From Deltaproteobacteria bacterium (lineage in GTDB: Bacteria > Bdellovibrionota > FAC87 > UBA2466): a stretch of DNA of 64,000 bases. The notes under the pieces were generated by a model. That model was given only the letters and a program-made list of their open reading frames with translations, was not told the origin of the DNA and searched no databases. The stretch lies in assembly GCA_016196825.1 (NCBI GenBank), contig JACPWY010000001.1, positions 62,001-126,000 of the forward strand, written 5' to 3'. Positions within the stretch are counted from its first letter, which is position 1; the number at the start of each line of letters is the position of its first letter. Positions 26,759 to 35,784 of the stretch are shown in pieces. The position numbers were made by a program, and so were the translations under genes.

Positions 26759-28615
26759 ATGAAGATCGAAGGCAATCGAAGGCAGGAGGTCCTCCAGATT
26801 CTCGGCGAATGGCCCATCGCCCCGGGCGTGTACCTCATGAAGGATCAGGCGGGGCGCATCCTTTACATTGGCAAAGCAAAAAACATCCGCAACCGAATCC
26901 GGTCCTACTTCCAGGCGCCGGAAAAGCTCACGCCCAAGACCAGGGTCCTCGTCCGCCAAATCTACGATCTCGAATTCACGGTTACGCAAAGTGAACTCGA
27001 GGCCCTTCTTTTGGAGTGCAACCTCATTAAGAAGCACCGCCCCCGGTACAACATTCGCCTGAAAGACGACAAGAACTACCCCTACTTCACGCTCGATTTT
27101 TCTCACCCCTTCCCCCAATTCAAGATCTCGCGCAAGGTGGTGGTGCACCCCAACATCAAGTACTTTGGGCCATTCAACGCCGGTTCGCGCGAGATCAGCC
27201 GGTTTCTGCTCAAGACCTTTCAGATTCGAGATTGTTCCGACGCCAAATTCAAGAACCGCACCCGTCCGTGCCTCAACTATGAGATCGGCACCTGCACCGC
27301 CCCTTGCGTCGATTATGTCGATGAAACCCAGTATATGAACCAGGTTCACGAGGCAATCCTCTTTCTGCGCGGCAAACACCGCGAGCTCCTCCAGACTCTG
27401 AGGGCTGAAATGAAGGAGCTCTCCGAGAAGATGGAATATGAGCGCGCCAAGACCGTGCGAGACAAGATCGTCTCGATCGAGAAGATCCAGCAGAAGCAAC
27501 AAGCGGTCCTCGCCAATCCGCTCAACATCGATGTCATCGGACTGGATAACAATGAGGCGGAGGTGCAGTGGGTGCTTCTCTTCGTGCGATCGGGGCTGCT
27601 CACGGGACGCCGAGCCGAACGCGGAAAACTGGAAGTGGACACCACCCCAGAGATGACGAGAAGTTTTCTCGAGCAATACTACTCCTTCGCCCTGATCCCC
27701 GACGAAGTCTGGCTGTTCGAAGATATTCCCGGCCGTGATACCCTCGAGAGGTATCTGCGTCACAAGGCCGGCCGACCGGTGCGGGTCCTAGTGAAACGAG
27801 GCGAAGGCGCCCTGAGACTCCTGGGTATGGCCAGGGAGAACGCGCACCTCCTCCTTCAGGAGAAGCAGTCCCCGACGACAAAATCCATGACCGAGGCGCT
27901 GCAAGGGGTGCTCGGCCTGGCGGAAGCGCCCGATTCGATCGAGGGCTTCGACGTGAGCAATTTGCAAGGTGAGAACCCAGCGGTTTCGCTCGTGCATTTT
28001 GCCGGAGAGCGCCCGCTCAAGAGCCGCTACCGGCTTTACCATCCGAAAACGATCGAGGGGCAAAATGACTTCGGGATGATCCAGGAGGTAGTCGAAAGAC
28101 GGTTCGCCAAGATCGCGGAGAATCCGCCGCCGGATCTCATCCTCATCGATGGCGGCAAGGGGCAACTCAACGCCGCCCTGGCCGCCCTCCACAAATTGAA
28201 GCTCACGATTCCCATCCTATCGCTCGCCAAGGCCCGGACCGATTCGGCCTTCACGCGTAAAGAGATCAAGCGATCGGAAGAGAGAATCTTCGTTCCGAAC
28301 CGAAAGAACCCAATTCTTTTGCGTGAGGGCCACCCTGCCCTGCGCCTGCTTCAACTGGTCCGCGACGAAGCCCACCGATTCGCCATCAGTCACCACCGGC
28401 GGCGGCGCTCAAAGAACGCACTCGTATCAGAACTTTTCGCCATTCCTGGAATTGGAGAAAGGAGACGCGAAAAGCTCCTCAAATACTTTGGAGGGCTGGA
28501 TGGCCTTCGCACGGCTAGTTTAGAGGAACTTAAGCGCACTGGCCTCACAACCACCGTCGCAGACAAAGTGATCGAACATTTTCGAGTTTCGCTCCCAACG
28601 AGCGACGAAGAGTGA
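26759..28615 (+). CDS. uvrC: UvrABC excinuclease subunit C
   Basis: 618 residues; makes both incisions in nucleotide excision repair. The N-terminal GIY-YIG domain is seen (APGVYLMKDQAGRILYIGKA), then a UVR motif around LSEKMEYERAKTVRDKI. The C-terminal RNase H-like domain contains GFDVSNLQGE and DLILIDGGKGQL, followed by helix-hairpin-helix motifs (IPGIGERRREKLL). Full length. It is divergent from rpsB across 196 bases (26563-26758), where no gene is seen. Confidence 0.96.
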   Translation: MKIEGNRRQEVLQILGEWPIAPGVYLMKDQAGRILYIGKAKNIRNRIRSYFQAPEKLTPKTRVLVRQIYDLEFTVTQSELEALLLECNLIKKHRPRYNIRLKDDKNYPYFTLDFSHPFPQFKISRKVVVHPNIKYFGPFNAGSREISRFLLKTFQIRDCSDAKFKNRTRPCLNYEIGTCTAPCVDYVDETQYMNQVHEAILFLRGKHRELLQTLRAEMKELSEKMEYERAKTVRDKIVSIEKIQQKQQAVLANPLNIDVIGLDNNEAEVQWVLLFVRSGLLTGRRAERGKLEVDTTPEMTRSFLEQYYSFALIPDEVWLFEDIPGRDTLERYLRHKAGRPVRVLVKRGEGALRLLGMARENAHLLLQEKQSPTTKSMTEALQGVLGLAEAPDSIEGFDVSNLQGENPAVSLVHFAGERPLKSRYRLYHPKTIEGQNDFGMIQEVVERRFAKIAENPPPDLILIDGGKGQLNAALAALHKLKLTIPILSLAKARTDSAFTRKEIKRSEERIFVPNRKNPILLREGHPALRLLQLVRDEAHRFAISHHRRRRSKNALVSELFAIPGIGERRREKLLKYFGGLDGLRTASLEELKRTGLTTTVADKVIEHFRVSLPTSDEE

Positions 28616-28691
28616 CAGGGACACGATTTGCGGTGGAAATCGACCCCTCTTTGCTGCTACGTTCCAACTTTCAAATCCAGGGAGTCCTTGA

Positions 28692-30773
28692 ATGAAATTG
28701 CTCATCAATTGGCCCATCTTCTTGCTGCTTCTGGCCCTCTCGACAGCGGCGATGGCGCGTATCGCATGTCCACCGGAGGTTTTGGCCGCGTTTGCAAAGA
28801 AAGAGAGGGGCGAACGGATCACGAGGGCCGAAAATAAAGCGATCCGAACGTTCACACAGGAACTGGCGAAGGACGCCGAGACGCTGGTCGATGCATTCGA
28901 CGCCGAGACGCGTGCCTATGATTGGGAGAAGTGGGTCACGAAGAAGGCGCGCCAGGTTTCGGCTCTCTCGGGGAAGCCAGTCTCCGTAACAGGAACGTTG
29001 CTCCGCAAAGTTCGGCTGCGCATGACAATGTTCCTCTATATCGGGGATACCGACCAATTAAACCGCGATTACGCCACGGCCGTGACCGAGGTCGAAGGCG
29101 CGTTCCTCCGGCGTGAACGCAACCTGGAAAAAATAGTCGCCCTTGAGCGGGCTAACGGCCCCCAGGAGATCCTCGATACTGCGAGTGACCTCGGCCTCCT
29201 CGAAGACCACGTCGCCAACCTGACGCCAAACGCGATGCGCACAGCCATTATCAAAGGTCTCAAAGCCAAGAACGACAAATTCGAAGCGACTATCGGCAAG
29301 TACTACCTCACATACAGGCAGGTGAGAAAAGTTCTGAACGAGCTGAATCGGGAGACTCCCGACTATTTCATCAATATTCTGACTCAAATCGAAGACATGG
29401 GTGCCCCGTGGGAACACTTTGACCGAGTCTCTAAACCTAAACGGACCCCCCAGCAGACCCCAACCGACCCAGCCACCTCGCCGATTTCAACGAAAATGGT
29501 TTCGACAGAGCCCGTGGAGGAGTCGGAATCGGAGTCCCCTATAGTCGAGGATGTTATCGATGCCCTCCAGCGCCTGAAATCGGGAGCCCCTGGACCGCGC
29601 GGATACACCAAGCAGCTCCTCGAACTAGGCCTCATGTCGTCCAGGATGGCCGAACTCATCGCGAATGCGGAGACGCCGGAAGGCAAGGCGGCCCTCGATG
29701 CCCGGCTCGGCGACTTCATTCAGAAGCTCAGAAAGGCAAAGGGGATGGTAGCCAACACCAACAAGTTGCGAAAGACGCTGGGGCTCCAACCGCATGACTT
29801 TGTGACTACGCCAGGCCAGTTTACGACCACACGAAAGTTCGATTTCGATGGAGAATGGAAGGGCTCTGTCGAAAAAGCGGTTGAGAGACTCTATTATTCG
29901 AGTAAGCACGGGCTCGCCCGACACAATCGCGAAGAGTTGTGGCGAGAGGTGCTTTCCGCATCAGACTCGGTTGTCATGCTGGGTTTTCTCTCCAGCTATG
30001 TTCCCGCTTTCGGCCGATTGGTGGGTGGCACGACCGAGGCTATCTCCAAGAGACTCAATAAGAATCCCATCGAGAACCAGTCCGCCCAAATGTTCGTCTA
30101 CACGCTCCTCTCGGGCCTCTACAACGAAGCTGTTGTAGATCAACATCTGCCGGCCCTCGTTCTTTTGGAGCGGTCACACGGCGATCCGGAGCAACTCGCT
30201 CGCATCACCCGGTGGCTCGCCGCCGGATCAAAGGGCGATGTTCTGAAAACTTTCGCGCGAAACGCGCAAACGGAAGAGCTTTGGGACAAGATTAAAGGCT
30301 TCGCTCGGGCCGATCTCATCGAGAAGGCCCGCAAAGATCTGGACTCGACCGGCGACCCAAAGATTGATGAACTGATAACAAAATACCCTTACTCACTCTT
30401 GGCTCAGATGGTGGAGGCGGAGAAATTCCGCGCACTGGGCTGGATCTCTGAAATCGACGGTCGATCCCGCGCTCGTCAGCTGTTGATGACACTGGTCTGG
30501 GTTTTTGGTGCTCATCAGACCGGCGTCACAGGTTGGGCGGCCAACACCCTCAACCCTTTCGCCTGGTTTCAGGGGAAGGATGACGACGATGACGAGGTGG
30601 CGGCTGAGATCGAGGCGATTCTGAAGGACGTCCGGGAGCTTCAGGAAAAGCTCGAAAAGATGACTCTGGATGACGAGGAGAAAAGAGAACTCCAGGAGAT
30701 TATTAAGCGCCTGCAGGACCGCGAAGAGAAACTCGAGTCAAAAGCCGAAAAGGCGAAAAAAGCGGCTTACTAA
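28692..30773 (+). CDS. Large exported helical protein of unknown function
   Basis: 693 residues with a signal peptide (about 1-22). The mature protein is mostly charged helix. A Thr/Pro/Ser/Glu-rich linker lies near residues 250-280, and two more hydrophobic stretches occur (around FLSSYVPAFGRLVGG and LLMTLVWVFGAHQTGVTGWA). A run of five Asp at 630-634 precedes a C-terminal Glu/Lys coiled-coil (about 636-690). No family recognised. Its stop codon lies inside a 29-bp inverted repeat shared with the convergent hutI. Confidence 0.75.
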   Translation: MKLLINWPIFLLLLALSTAAMARIACPPEVLAAFAKKERGERITRAENKAIRTFTQELAKDAETLVDAFDAETRAYDWEKWVTKKARQVSALSGKPVSVTGTLLRKVRLRMTMFLYIGDTDQLNRDYATAVTEVEGAFLRRERNLEKIVALERANGPQEILDTASDLGLLEDHVANLTPNAMRTAIIKGLKAKNDKFEATIGKYYLTYRQVRKVLNELNRETPDYFINILTQIEDMGAPWEHFDRVSKPKRTPQQTPTDPATSPISTKMVSTEPVEESESESPIVEDVIDALQRLKSGAPGPRGYTKQLLELGLMSSRMAELIANAETPEGKAALDARLGDFIQKLRKAKGMVANTNKLRKTLGLQPHDFVTTPGQFTTTRKFDFDGEWKGSVEKAVERLYYSSKHGLARHNREELWREVLSASDSVVMLGFLSSYVPAFGRLVGGTTEAISKRLNKNPIENQSAQMFVYTLLSGLYNEAVVDQHLPALVLLERSHGDPEQLARITRWLAAGSKGDVLKTFARNAQTEELWDKIKGFARADLIEKARKDLDSTGDPKIDELITKYPYSLLAQMVEAEKFRALGWISEIDGRSRARQLLMTLVWVFGAHQTGVTGWAANTLNPFAWFQGKDDDDDEVAAEIEAILKDVRELQEKLEKMTLDDEEKRELQEIIKRLQDREEKLESKAEKAKKAAY

Positions 30774-30953
30774 TGCGGTCATAAGTAAGTAGACATACGA
30801 GATGGGTGATAAGAATGTCACCGCGAGGAAGACGAAAAAAAGGCCCGAAGGCGGCCCAAAAGGGCCGTTGAGGACCTTTTTTTTGGCTGACGAAGCCCGG
30901 GGGCGTTCTTAGCGCCCATCGCAGTGTCTACTTACTTATGACCTCATTAGTAA
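30767..30953. repeat. 29-bp inverted repeat containing the stop codons of two convergent genes
   Basis: Left arm 30767-30795 and right arm 30925-30953 are complementary over 29 bases with one mismatch (C at 30776). Each arm starts with TTACTAATG, so it contains the last Tyr codon remnant and TAA stop of its adjacent gene. The 129-base centre carries an intrinsic terminator (30835-30884) and a second small hairpin (30901-30917). The whole looks like an inserted or amplified palindromic element now serving as a shared transcription end. Confidence 0.85.
30835..30884. terminator. Bidirectional intrinsic terminator between the exported helical protein gene and hutI
   Basis: Stem CGGCCC/GGGCCG with AAAA loop (30852-30867). 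An outer AAAAAAAGG (30835-30843) can pair with the CCTTTTTTT tract (30875-30883). T tracts on both strands allow termination of the rightward exported-protein mRNA and the leftward hut operon mRNA. Confidence 0.8.
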
Positions 30954-32170
30954 CCGCCGAGCTCCCCGAAGACGTAGGGAATTGCCTCGTAGGAGCTGAC
31001 GTTGAGATTGCAGACGCGAAACTGCTTGCCGGGCTCTATCGAACCCAAATGACCTTCTAGCCCCAACGCCGCGGCGGCGTTGTATGTGATGCCGGCCAGC
31101 GCTTCGGGAATCGTCATCTTCATCTGACTGCAGGCAATCGTCGTCATGAGCGGAAGATTTCGCGTGGGGGAGGTGCCGGGATTAAAATCAGTTGAGAGCG
31201 CGACCCGTGCGCCGGCGTCAATCAGGTCACGGGCGGGGGGATACTGACTTCCTGTGAAAAGAGAGGCCCCTGGAAGTAGGACCGCCACCGTGTCGCTCTC
31301 GCCGAGTCGAGAGATGTTTGTTTTCGAAACAAAATCGAGGTGATCACAGCTCGTGGCCTTGAGATCGATCGCTAGACCCGTGCCACCAATGTCGGTGAAT
31401 TGATCGGAATGCAGTTTCAGGGCCAATCCATTGGCCTGCGCGGCCTCACACAGGCGTCGGCCCTGCTCGGCATCGAAAAAACCGGTCTCGATGAAGACAT
31501 CGAAAAACTTCGCGAGCTTTCTCTTCGCCACCTCGGGGATCCAGGCGCGGATGATCTCCTCGACATAGTCGCCGGCGCGCCCTTTAAACTCCGGCGGCAC
31601 CGCATGGGCCGGCATGAAGGTCGGCACGATGGTGAACGCACCCCGTCCGGCTAGGTCGCGAGCGGCCTCGAGGATCTTGATCTCGGATTCAAGCGTCAGC
31701 CCATAGCCTGACTTCACCTCTATAGTGCCAACACCGAATTTTTGAAATCGCTCCAGGTCCTGCGTGGCCTGCTCCACGAGCTCAGCGCGGCTCATTTCTC
31801 GCGTAGGGAGAATGGTGGAAAGGATCCCTCCGCCCGCGGCGGCAATTTCCTGGTAGCTCTTGCCGGCCACCCGTTGGGCGTAATCGCCATGCCGATGCCC
31901 TGCATAGATCAGATGGGTGTGACATTCGATAAGCTCTGGGATCCACAGTTCGCCCTCGCAGGGGGAGCGGTTCACCACACGATCGTATTCACTGGGCAAT
32001 TCGCTCATCGGACCGACCCAAACGAATGTATTTTTCGCGGCGTCGACGACGGCAGCCGCATCCTGAATCACGCCCAAATCGGCCGCGACAGTTTTTCGGC
32101 CTTTTTTGGCGGCCACACCGGCCATCGTCACACACTGAGAAATGTTTTCGTAAATGAACAGATTTTCCAT
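30947..32170 (-). CDS. hutI: Imidazolonepropionase
   Basis: 407 residues, amidohydrolase family; hydrolyses imidazolone-5-propionate to formiminoglutamate in histidine breakdown. Metal and substrate motifs are IECHTHLIYAG, IEVKSGYGLTLESE, LKLHSDQFTD, CDHLDF and ALSTDFNPGT. It follows hutH after seven bases and is the last gene of the leftward alaS operon. HutU and HutG/F are not in the window. Confidence 0.96.
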   Translation of the reverse strand: MENLFIYENISQCVTMAGVAAKKGRKTVAADLGVIQDAAAVVDAAKNTFVWVGPMSELPSEYDRVVNRSPCEGELWIPELIECHTHLIYAGHRHGDYAQRVAGKSYQEIAAAGGGILSTILPTREMSRAELVEQATQDLERFQKFGVGTIEVKSGYGLTLESEIKILEAARDLAGRGAFTIVPTFMPAHAVPPEFKGRAGDYVEEIIRAWIPEVAKRKLAKFFDVFIETGFFDAEQGRRLCEAAQANGLALKLHSDQFTDIGGTGLAIDLKATSCDHLDFVSKTNISRLGESDTVAVLLPGASLFTGSQYPPARDLIDAGARVALSTDFNPGTSPTRNLPLMTTIACSQMKMTIPEALAGITYNAAAALGLEGHLGSIEPGKQFRVCNLNVSSYEAIPYVFGELGGY

Positions 32171-32177
32171 GATTCCT

Positions 32178-33698
32178 TCAGTTCAGCAGTTGGCTGGCCA
32201 CAACGGCACGGTAGAGCTCTTCCGATTCGAGGAGGCTCTCCATCTTTTCGATGTCAGCCGCCATAAAACGATCATGCTCTAGCATCGAAACATGGCGGCG
32301 TACGGTCGCGTGAAGGAGGCGTGGCCCCACACCAGGCTTCAGCGGCTGACGCAGATCGATCGCCTGACAGGCCGCCAAAGCTTCAATCGCCAAAACGTAT
32401 TGGGTATTCTTTAGGATCACCTTCGCCTTGCGCGCCGAGATCGGCCCCATGCTGTTGATGTCCTCTTTGTCATTATTCGTGGGAATCGAATCGGTTCCGG
32501 CTGGGTGGGAGAGAAGCTTGCTTTCCGACACGAGGCTGGCCGCCGTGTATTGCGCAATCATGAAGCCCGAGTTGAGACCTTCGTTCTTAATTAAAAATGT
32601 CGGCAGCTCGCTGAAGACAGGGTTCAGAAGCTTCACAATTCTGCGCTCAGACACATTAGAGAGCTGCGCGAGGGCGATCCCCATGAGGTCCATCGCAAAG
32701 GCCACGGGTTGTCCGTGAAAATTGCCACACGACACAATGTCACCGGTCTCTGGGTGAACGAGCGGATTGTCCGTAGCGGCGTTCAGCTCAACCTCGACGG
32801 TTTTTTGTGCCTGAGAAAGCAGGTCGCGACAGGCCCCGTGGATCTGTGGCGCGCACCTGATCGAATAGGGATCCTGCACCCGATCGCAATTGCGATGGCT
32901 CTCGTAGATCTCACTCTGGGCGAGAAACCGGTGGAGATTGCGGGCGGAGGCCTTCTGCCCTTCGTGAGGGCGCGTCTCATGAACCCAGTCCAGATAGGCC
33001 CGACTGGTGCCAAGCGTCCCCTCGTTCGTCCCGGCACAAATCAGATCGGCCAGATCAGCAAGTTGGAGAGCCCGACTGAGAATGAGAGCGGCCTGGGCCG
33101 TCATCTGTTGGGTCCCGTTGGTCAGCGAAAGGCCCTCTTTCACGGCCAATCGAATCGGTGTGAGACCGACCCGCTTTAAGGCGACGGCTCCGTCCATCCG
33201 CTTTCCTTCAACAAAGGCTTCGCCCTCCCCAATAAGGACCGCCGCCAGGTGCGCCAGCGGAGCCAGATCACCGCTCGCTCCCACGGATCCCTTGCTGGGG
33301 ATCACCGGATGAACTCGGCGGTTCAGCATCTCCACCAGGAGCTCCACGAGCTGGGGCCGCACACCGCTGTAGGCCTTCGCGAGGACGTTGGTCCTCAGGA
33401 GCAAAATGGCCCGAGACTCTTCCTCCGAGTGGGGCTCCCCCACTGCAGCGCAATGGCTCCGCACGAAGTTGACCTGGAGCTGTTCCAGATCCTGCGGTGG
33501 CACAAGCACCTTCGACAAAATTCCGAAGCCGGTATTGATGCTATAGATCTTTTTTCCACTCTGGATCGCCTTCTCCACATGATTGCGGGAGGCCTGAATG
33601 GCCTTCAGAGTCTTGGAGCTTAGGGAAACCTTTTCGCCCTCGCGGACGATTTTAAGAAAACTGGGCAGCGTCACCGAATGGCCGTCGAGATCGATCAT
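32178..33698 (-). CDS. hutH: Histidine ammonia-lyase
   Basis: 506 residues; removes ammonia from histidine to form urocanate. The MIO cofactor triad Ala-Ser-Gly is in GSVGASGDLAPLAHLA, and NGTQQMTAQAALILSR and CGNFHGQPVAFAMD are conserved. Four-base overlap with rpe. It is odd to find it directly downstream of translation genes rather than in a complete hut operon. Confidence 0.96.
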   Translation of the reverse strand: MIDLDGHSVTLPSFLKIVREGEKVSLSSKTLKAIQASRNHVEKAIQSGKKIYSINTGFGILSKVLVPPQDLEQLQVNFVRSHCAAVGEPHSEEESRAILLLRTNVLAKAYSGVRPQLVELLVEMLNRRVHPVIPSKGSVGASGDLAPLAHLAAVLIGEGEAFVEGKRMDGAVALKRVGLTPIRLAVKEGLSLTNGTQQMTAQAALILSRALQLADLADLICAGTNEGTLGTSRAYLDWVHETRPHEGQKASARNLHRFLAQSEIYESHRNCDRVQDPYSIRCAPQIHGACRDLLSQAQKTVEVELNAATDNPLVHPETGDIVSCGNFHGQPVAFAMDLMGIALAQLSNVSERRIVKLLNPVFSELPTFLIKNEGLNSGFMIAQYTAASLVSESKLLSHPAGTDSIPTNNDKEDINSMGPISARKAKVILKNTQYVLAIEALAACQAIDLRQPLKPGVGPRLLHATVRRHVSMLEHDRFMAADIEKMESLLESEELYRAVVASQLLN

Positions 33699-34357
33699 CG
33701 ACCAATTTCCTGCCGGATCTTGCGGATCTCATCGCCGTAATCATCGGCAGCGAGGAGGCCCGTACCCATCACGGCAACATCCACACCAGCCGCCACAACC
33801 TCGGCGATATTGGCGCGCTTGATGCCGCCATCAATCTCGATCATCTGATCATTTTTGAGAAGTTTACGAAGCTTTTTCACCCGCTCAATCGCATTGGGGA
33901 TGAAGCTCTGGCCGCCAAAACCGGGGTTCACGCTCATCACCAAGACAAAATCCACCTTGTCGAGCACGGCCTCCAATGAGGCCAGCGACGTGCCGGGGTT
34001 GATCGCCACACCAGGGCGCATCCCCAGACTGCGAATCTTCGCGAGCGTGCGATCGATGTGAGGACAGGCTTCAACATGAACCGACAGCCAGTTGCACCCC
34101 ACACGAGCAAAATCTTCGAGATAGCGATCGGCATTTTCGATCATCAGGTGAGCGTCGAATGGGAGCTTCGTCAAAGGGCGTAGACTCTCGATCACGCCAA
34201 ATCCGATGGTGAGGTTTGGCACGAAGTGGCCATCCATGATATCGAAGTGGAAAAGATCGGCTCCGCCCTTTTCGAGATCGTGGATCTCTTCGCCGAAGCG
34301 AGACATGTCCGCTGCCAGAAGACTCGGGGCTAGATAAAATTGGGAACTGGATTTCAT
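33695..34357 (-). CDS. rpe: Ribulose-phosphate 3-epimerase
   Basis: 220 residues, TIM-barrel enzyme of the pentose phosphate pathway. Motifs LAPSLLAADMSRFGEE, HFDIMDGHFVPNLTIG, VMSVNPGFGGQSFIP and EIDGGIK carry the metal-binding His/Asp residues. Four-base overlaps with fmt upstream and hutH downstream indicate translational coupling. Confidence 0.97.
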   Translation of the reverse strand: MKSSSQFYLAPSLLAADMSRFGEEIHDLEKGGADLFHFDIMDGHFVPNLTIGFGVIESLRPLTKLPFDAHLMIENADRYLEDFARVGCNWLSVHVEACPHIDRTLAKIRSLGMRPGVAINPGTSLASLEAVLDKVDFVLVMSVNPGFGGQSFIPNAIERVKKLRKLLKNDQMIEIDGGIKRANIAEVVAAGVDVAVMGTGLLAADDYGDEIRKIRQEIGR

Positions 34358-35283
34358 AAGGAAGCGGGGAGATTCCCTCGGAATCCTCTCAAAAATTCCT
34401 CAACGCTCACCGGTTTTTTATTAGCCGGCTGGATCTGTGTCAAGGCAAGGCGCCCGTTGCCGCACTGAACATGAAGGAATGTTTTTCCGTCGGTCACAAG
34501 TGTACCGGCCTTTCCTTCGCCTCTCTCCACTCGAGCCTCTAGGACTTTCATGGTGAACGAATCCCACGCGATTTCACACGCCGGCCATGGAAGCGTGGCT
34601 CGAATTTGGTTTCGGACCTCCAGAGCCGAGCGGCGCCAATCGATCCGGCCGTGGCTCTTGTCTAGCTTCGGAGCAAAGGTGACACGCGTCTCATCCTGTG
34701 GCATAAGGCACACCTTCTCGCCCTCCCGCTCAAGGAGTCGCAGGCTGTCCACGAGAAGAGAACCTCCGACGGGCACCATCTTTTGGAGAAGTGTCCCGGC
34801 GGTGTCCTCATCCTCGATCGGAATGGTTTTTTGAAGGAGGATATCCCCCGCATCCATCTTCTTCACCATTCGTTGAACCGAAACGCCCGTCGTAGTCTCC
34901 CCGTTCCAGATTGCCCACTGCATGGGAGCCGCCCCTCGGTAAGCTGGCAGGAGCGAGCCATGAAGATTGAGCGGAAATAGGCAAGGGGCCTTCAGAAGAT
35001 CGGCCTTGAGACGCTGACCAAAGGCCACCACCACGAGAACGTCTGGTTTTGTCGCCGTAATGCGGGCCACGGATTCCGCCGAATTCACATCCTCAGTCTC
35101 AATAACGGGGAGGTTTCGCGCACGGGCGCATTCCCCAACGGCTGTGGAACGAACCTGTTGACCGCGGCCGACCTCCTTCGGTGCCTGTGTCACAACCAGG
35201 GCGGGAGCTTGGTAACTCGAAATGAGTTGCTCAAGAATCGCGCGCGCAAAGGATGGACTCCCTAGAAATGCGTAAGTGAGCAT
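34354..35283 (-). CDS. fmt: Methionyl-tRNA formyltransferase
   Basis: 309 residues; formylates initiator Met-tRNA using 10-formyl-THF. The catalytic region shows NLHGSLLPAYRGAAPMQWAI with the expected Asn and His, and the Asp in MDAGDILLQ. The C-terminal tRNA-binding domain is present. Its start overlaps the def stop by one base (TAATG), the classical def-fmt pairing. Confidence 0.97.
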   Translation of the reverse strand: MLTYAFLGSPSFARAILEQLISSYQAPALVVTQAPKEVGRGQQVRSTAVGECARARNLPVIETEDVNSAESVARITATKPDVLVVVAFGQRLKADLLKAPCLFPLNLHGSLLPAYRGAAPMQWAIWNGETTTGVSVQRMVKKMDAGDILLQKTIPIEDEDTAGTLLQKMVPVGGSLLVDSLRLLEREGEKVCLMPQDETRVTFAPKLDKSHGRIDWRRSALEVRNQIRATLPWPACEIAWDSFTMKVLEARVERGEGKAGTLVTDGKTFLHVQCGNGRLALTQIQPANKKPVSVEEFLRGFRGNLPASL

Positions 35284-35780
35284 TACAGCTCGAGTCCTTT
35301 TTCGAGTTTTCGTTTCAGAAAGCGTCGCTTGAGCGGCGAGAGGCGATCGATGAAGAGCACCCCATCCAGATGATCATTTTCGTGTTGAAGCGCAACGCCC
35401 AAAAGTTCATCGGCCTCCATCACCTGTGGCTGACCCAGACGGTCCTGATAGCGAATGGTGATCCGGGCAGCCCGATTCACGGTCTCCGTGTAACCCGGCA
35501 GAGAGAGGCAACCCTCTTCCCACGAGGTCTTCCCGTCCCGCCAAGTGATTTCGGGGTTGATGAATTCGAAAAGCTTTTCAAAGCGCTCGTCCTGGGAGCC
35601 AATGTCGACGATAAAAACCCGGTAAAAAAAGCCAACCTGGGCGCCAGCCAGACCCACGCCCCGAGCGCCATACATCGTGCGCGCCATCTCATCCAGCACG
35701 GAATGAAGCTTGCGATCGAATGCCCGGACCGGCTCCGACTTCTGCCTCAAGCGCTCATCGGGGTATTTGATAATCTCCAT
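35283..35780 (-). CDS. def: Peptide deformylase
   Basis: 165 residues; removes the formyl group from nascent proteins. All three motifs are present: GVGLAGAQVG, EEGCLSLPG and the metal site QHENDHLDG (HExxH). The start is five bases after the lptG stop. The C-terminus is Lys/Arg-rich, as is common. Confidence 0.97.
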   Translation of the reverse strand: MEIIKYPDERLRQKSEPVRAFDRKLHSVLDEMARTMYGARGVGLAGAQVGFFYRVFIVDIGSQDERFEKLFEFINPEITWRDGKTSWEEGCLSLPGYTETVNRAARITIRYQDRLGQPQVMEADELLGVALQHENDHLDGVLFIDRLSPLKRRFLKRKLEKGLEL

Positions 35781-35784
35781 AGGG

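Noticed and set aside
26624-27763. 379-residue frame on the minus strand across uvrC
   Set aside because: It lies fully antisense to a clear UvrC, has no recognisable domain and no ribosome site, so it is a shadow frame.
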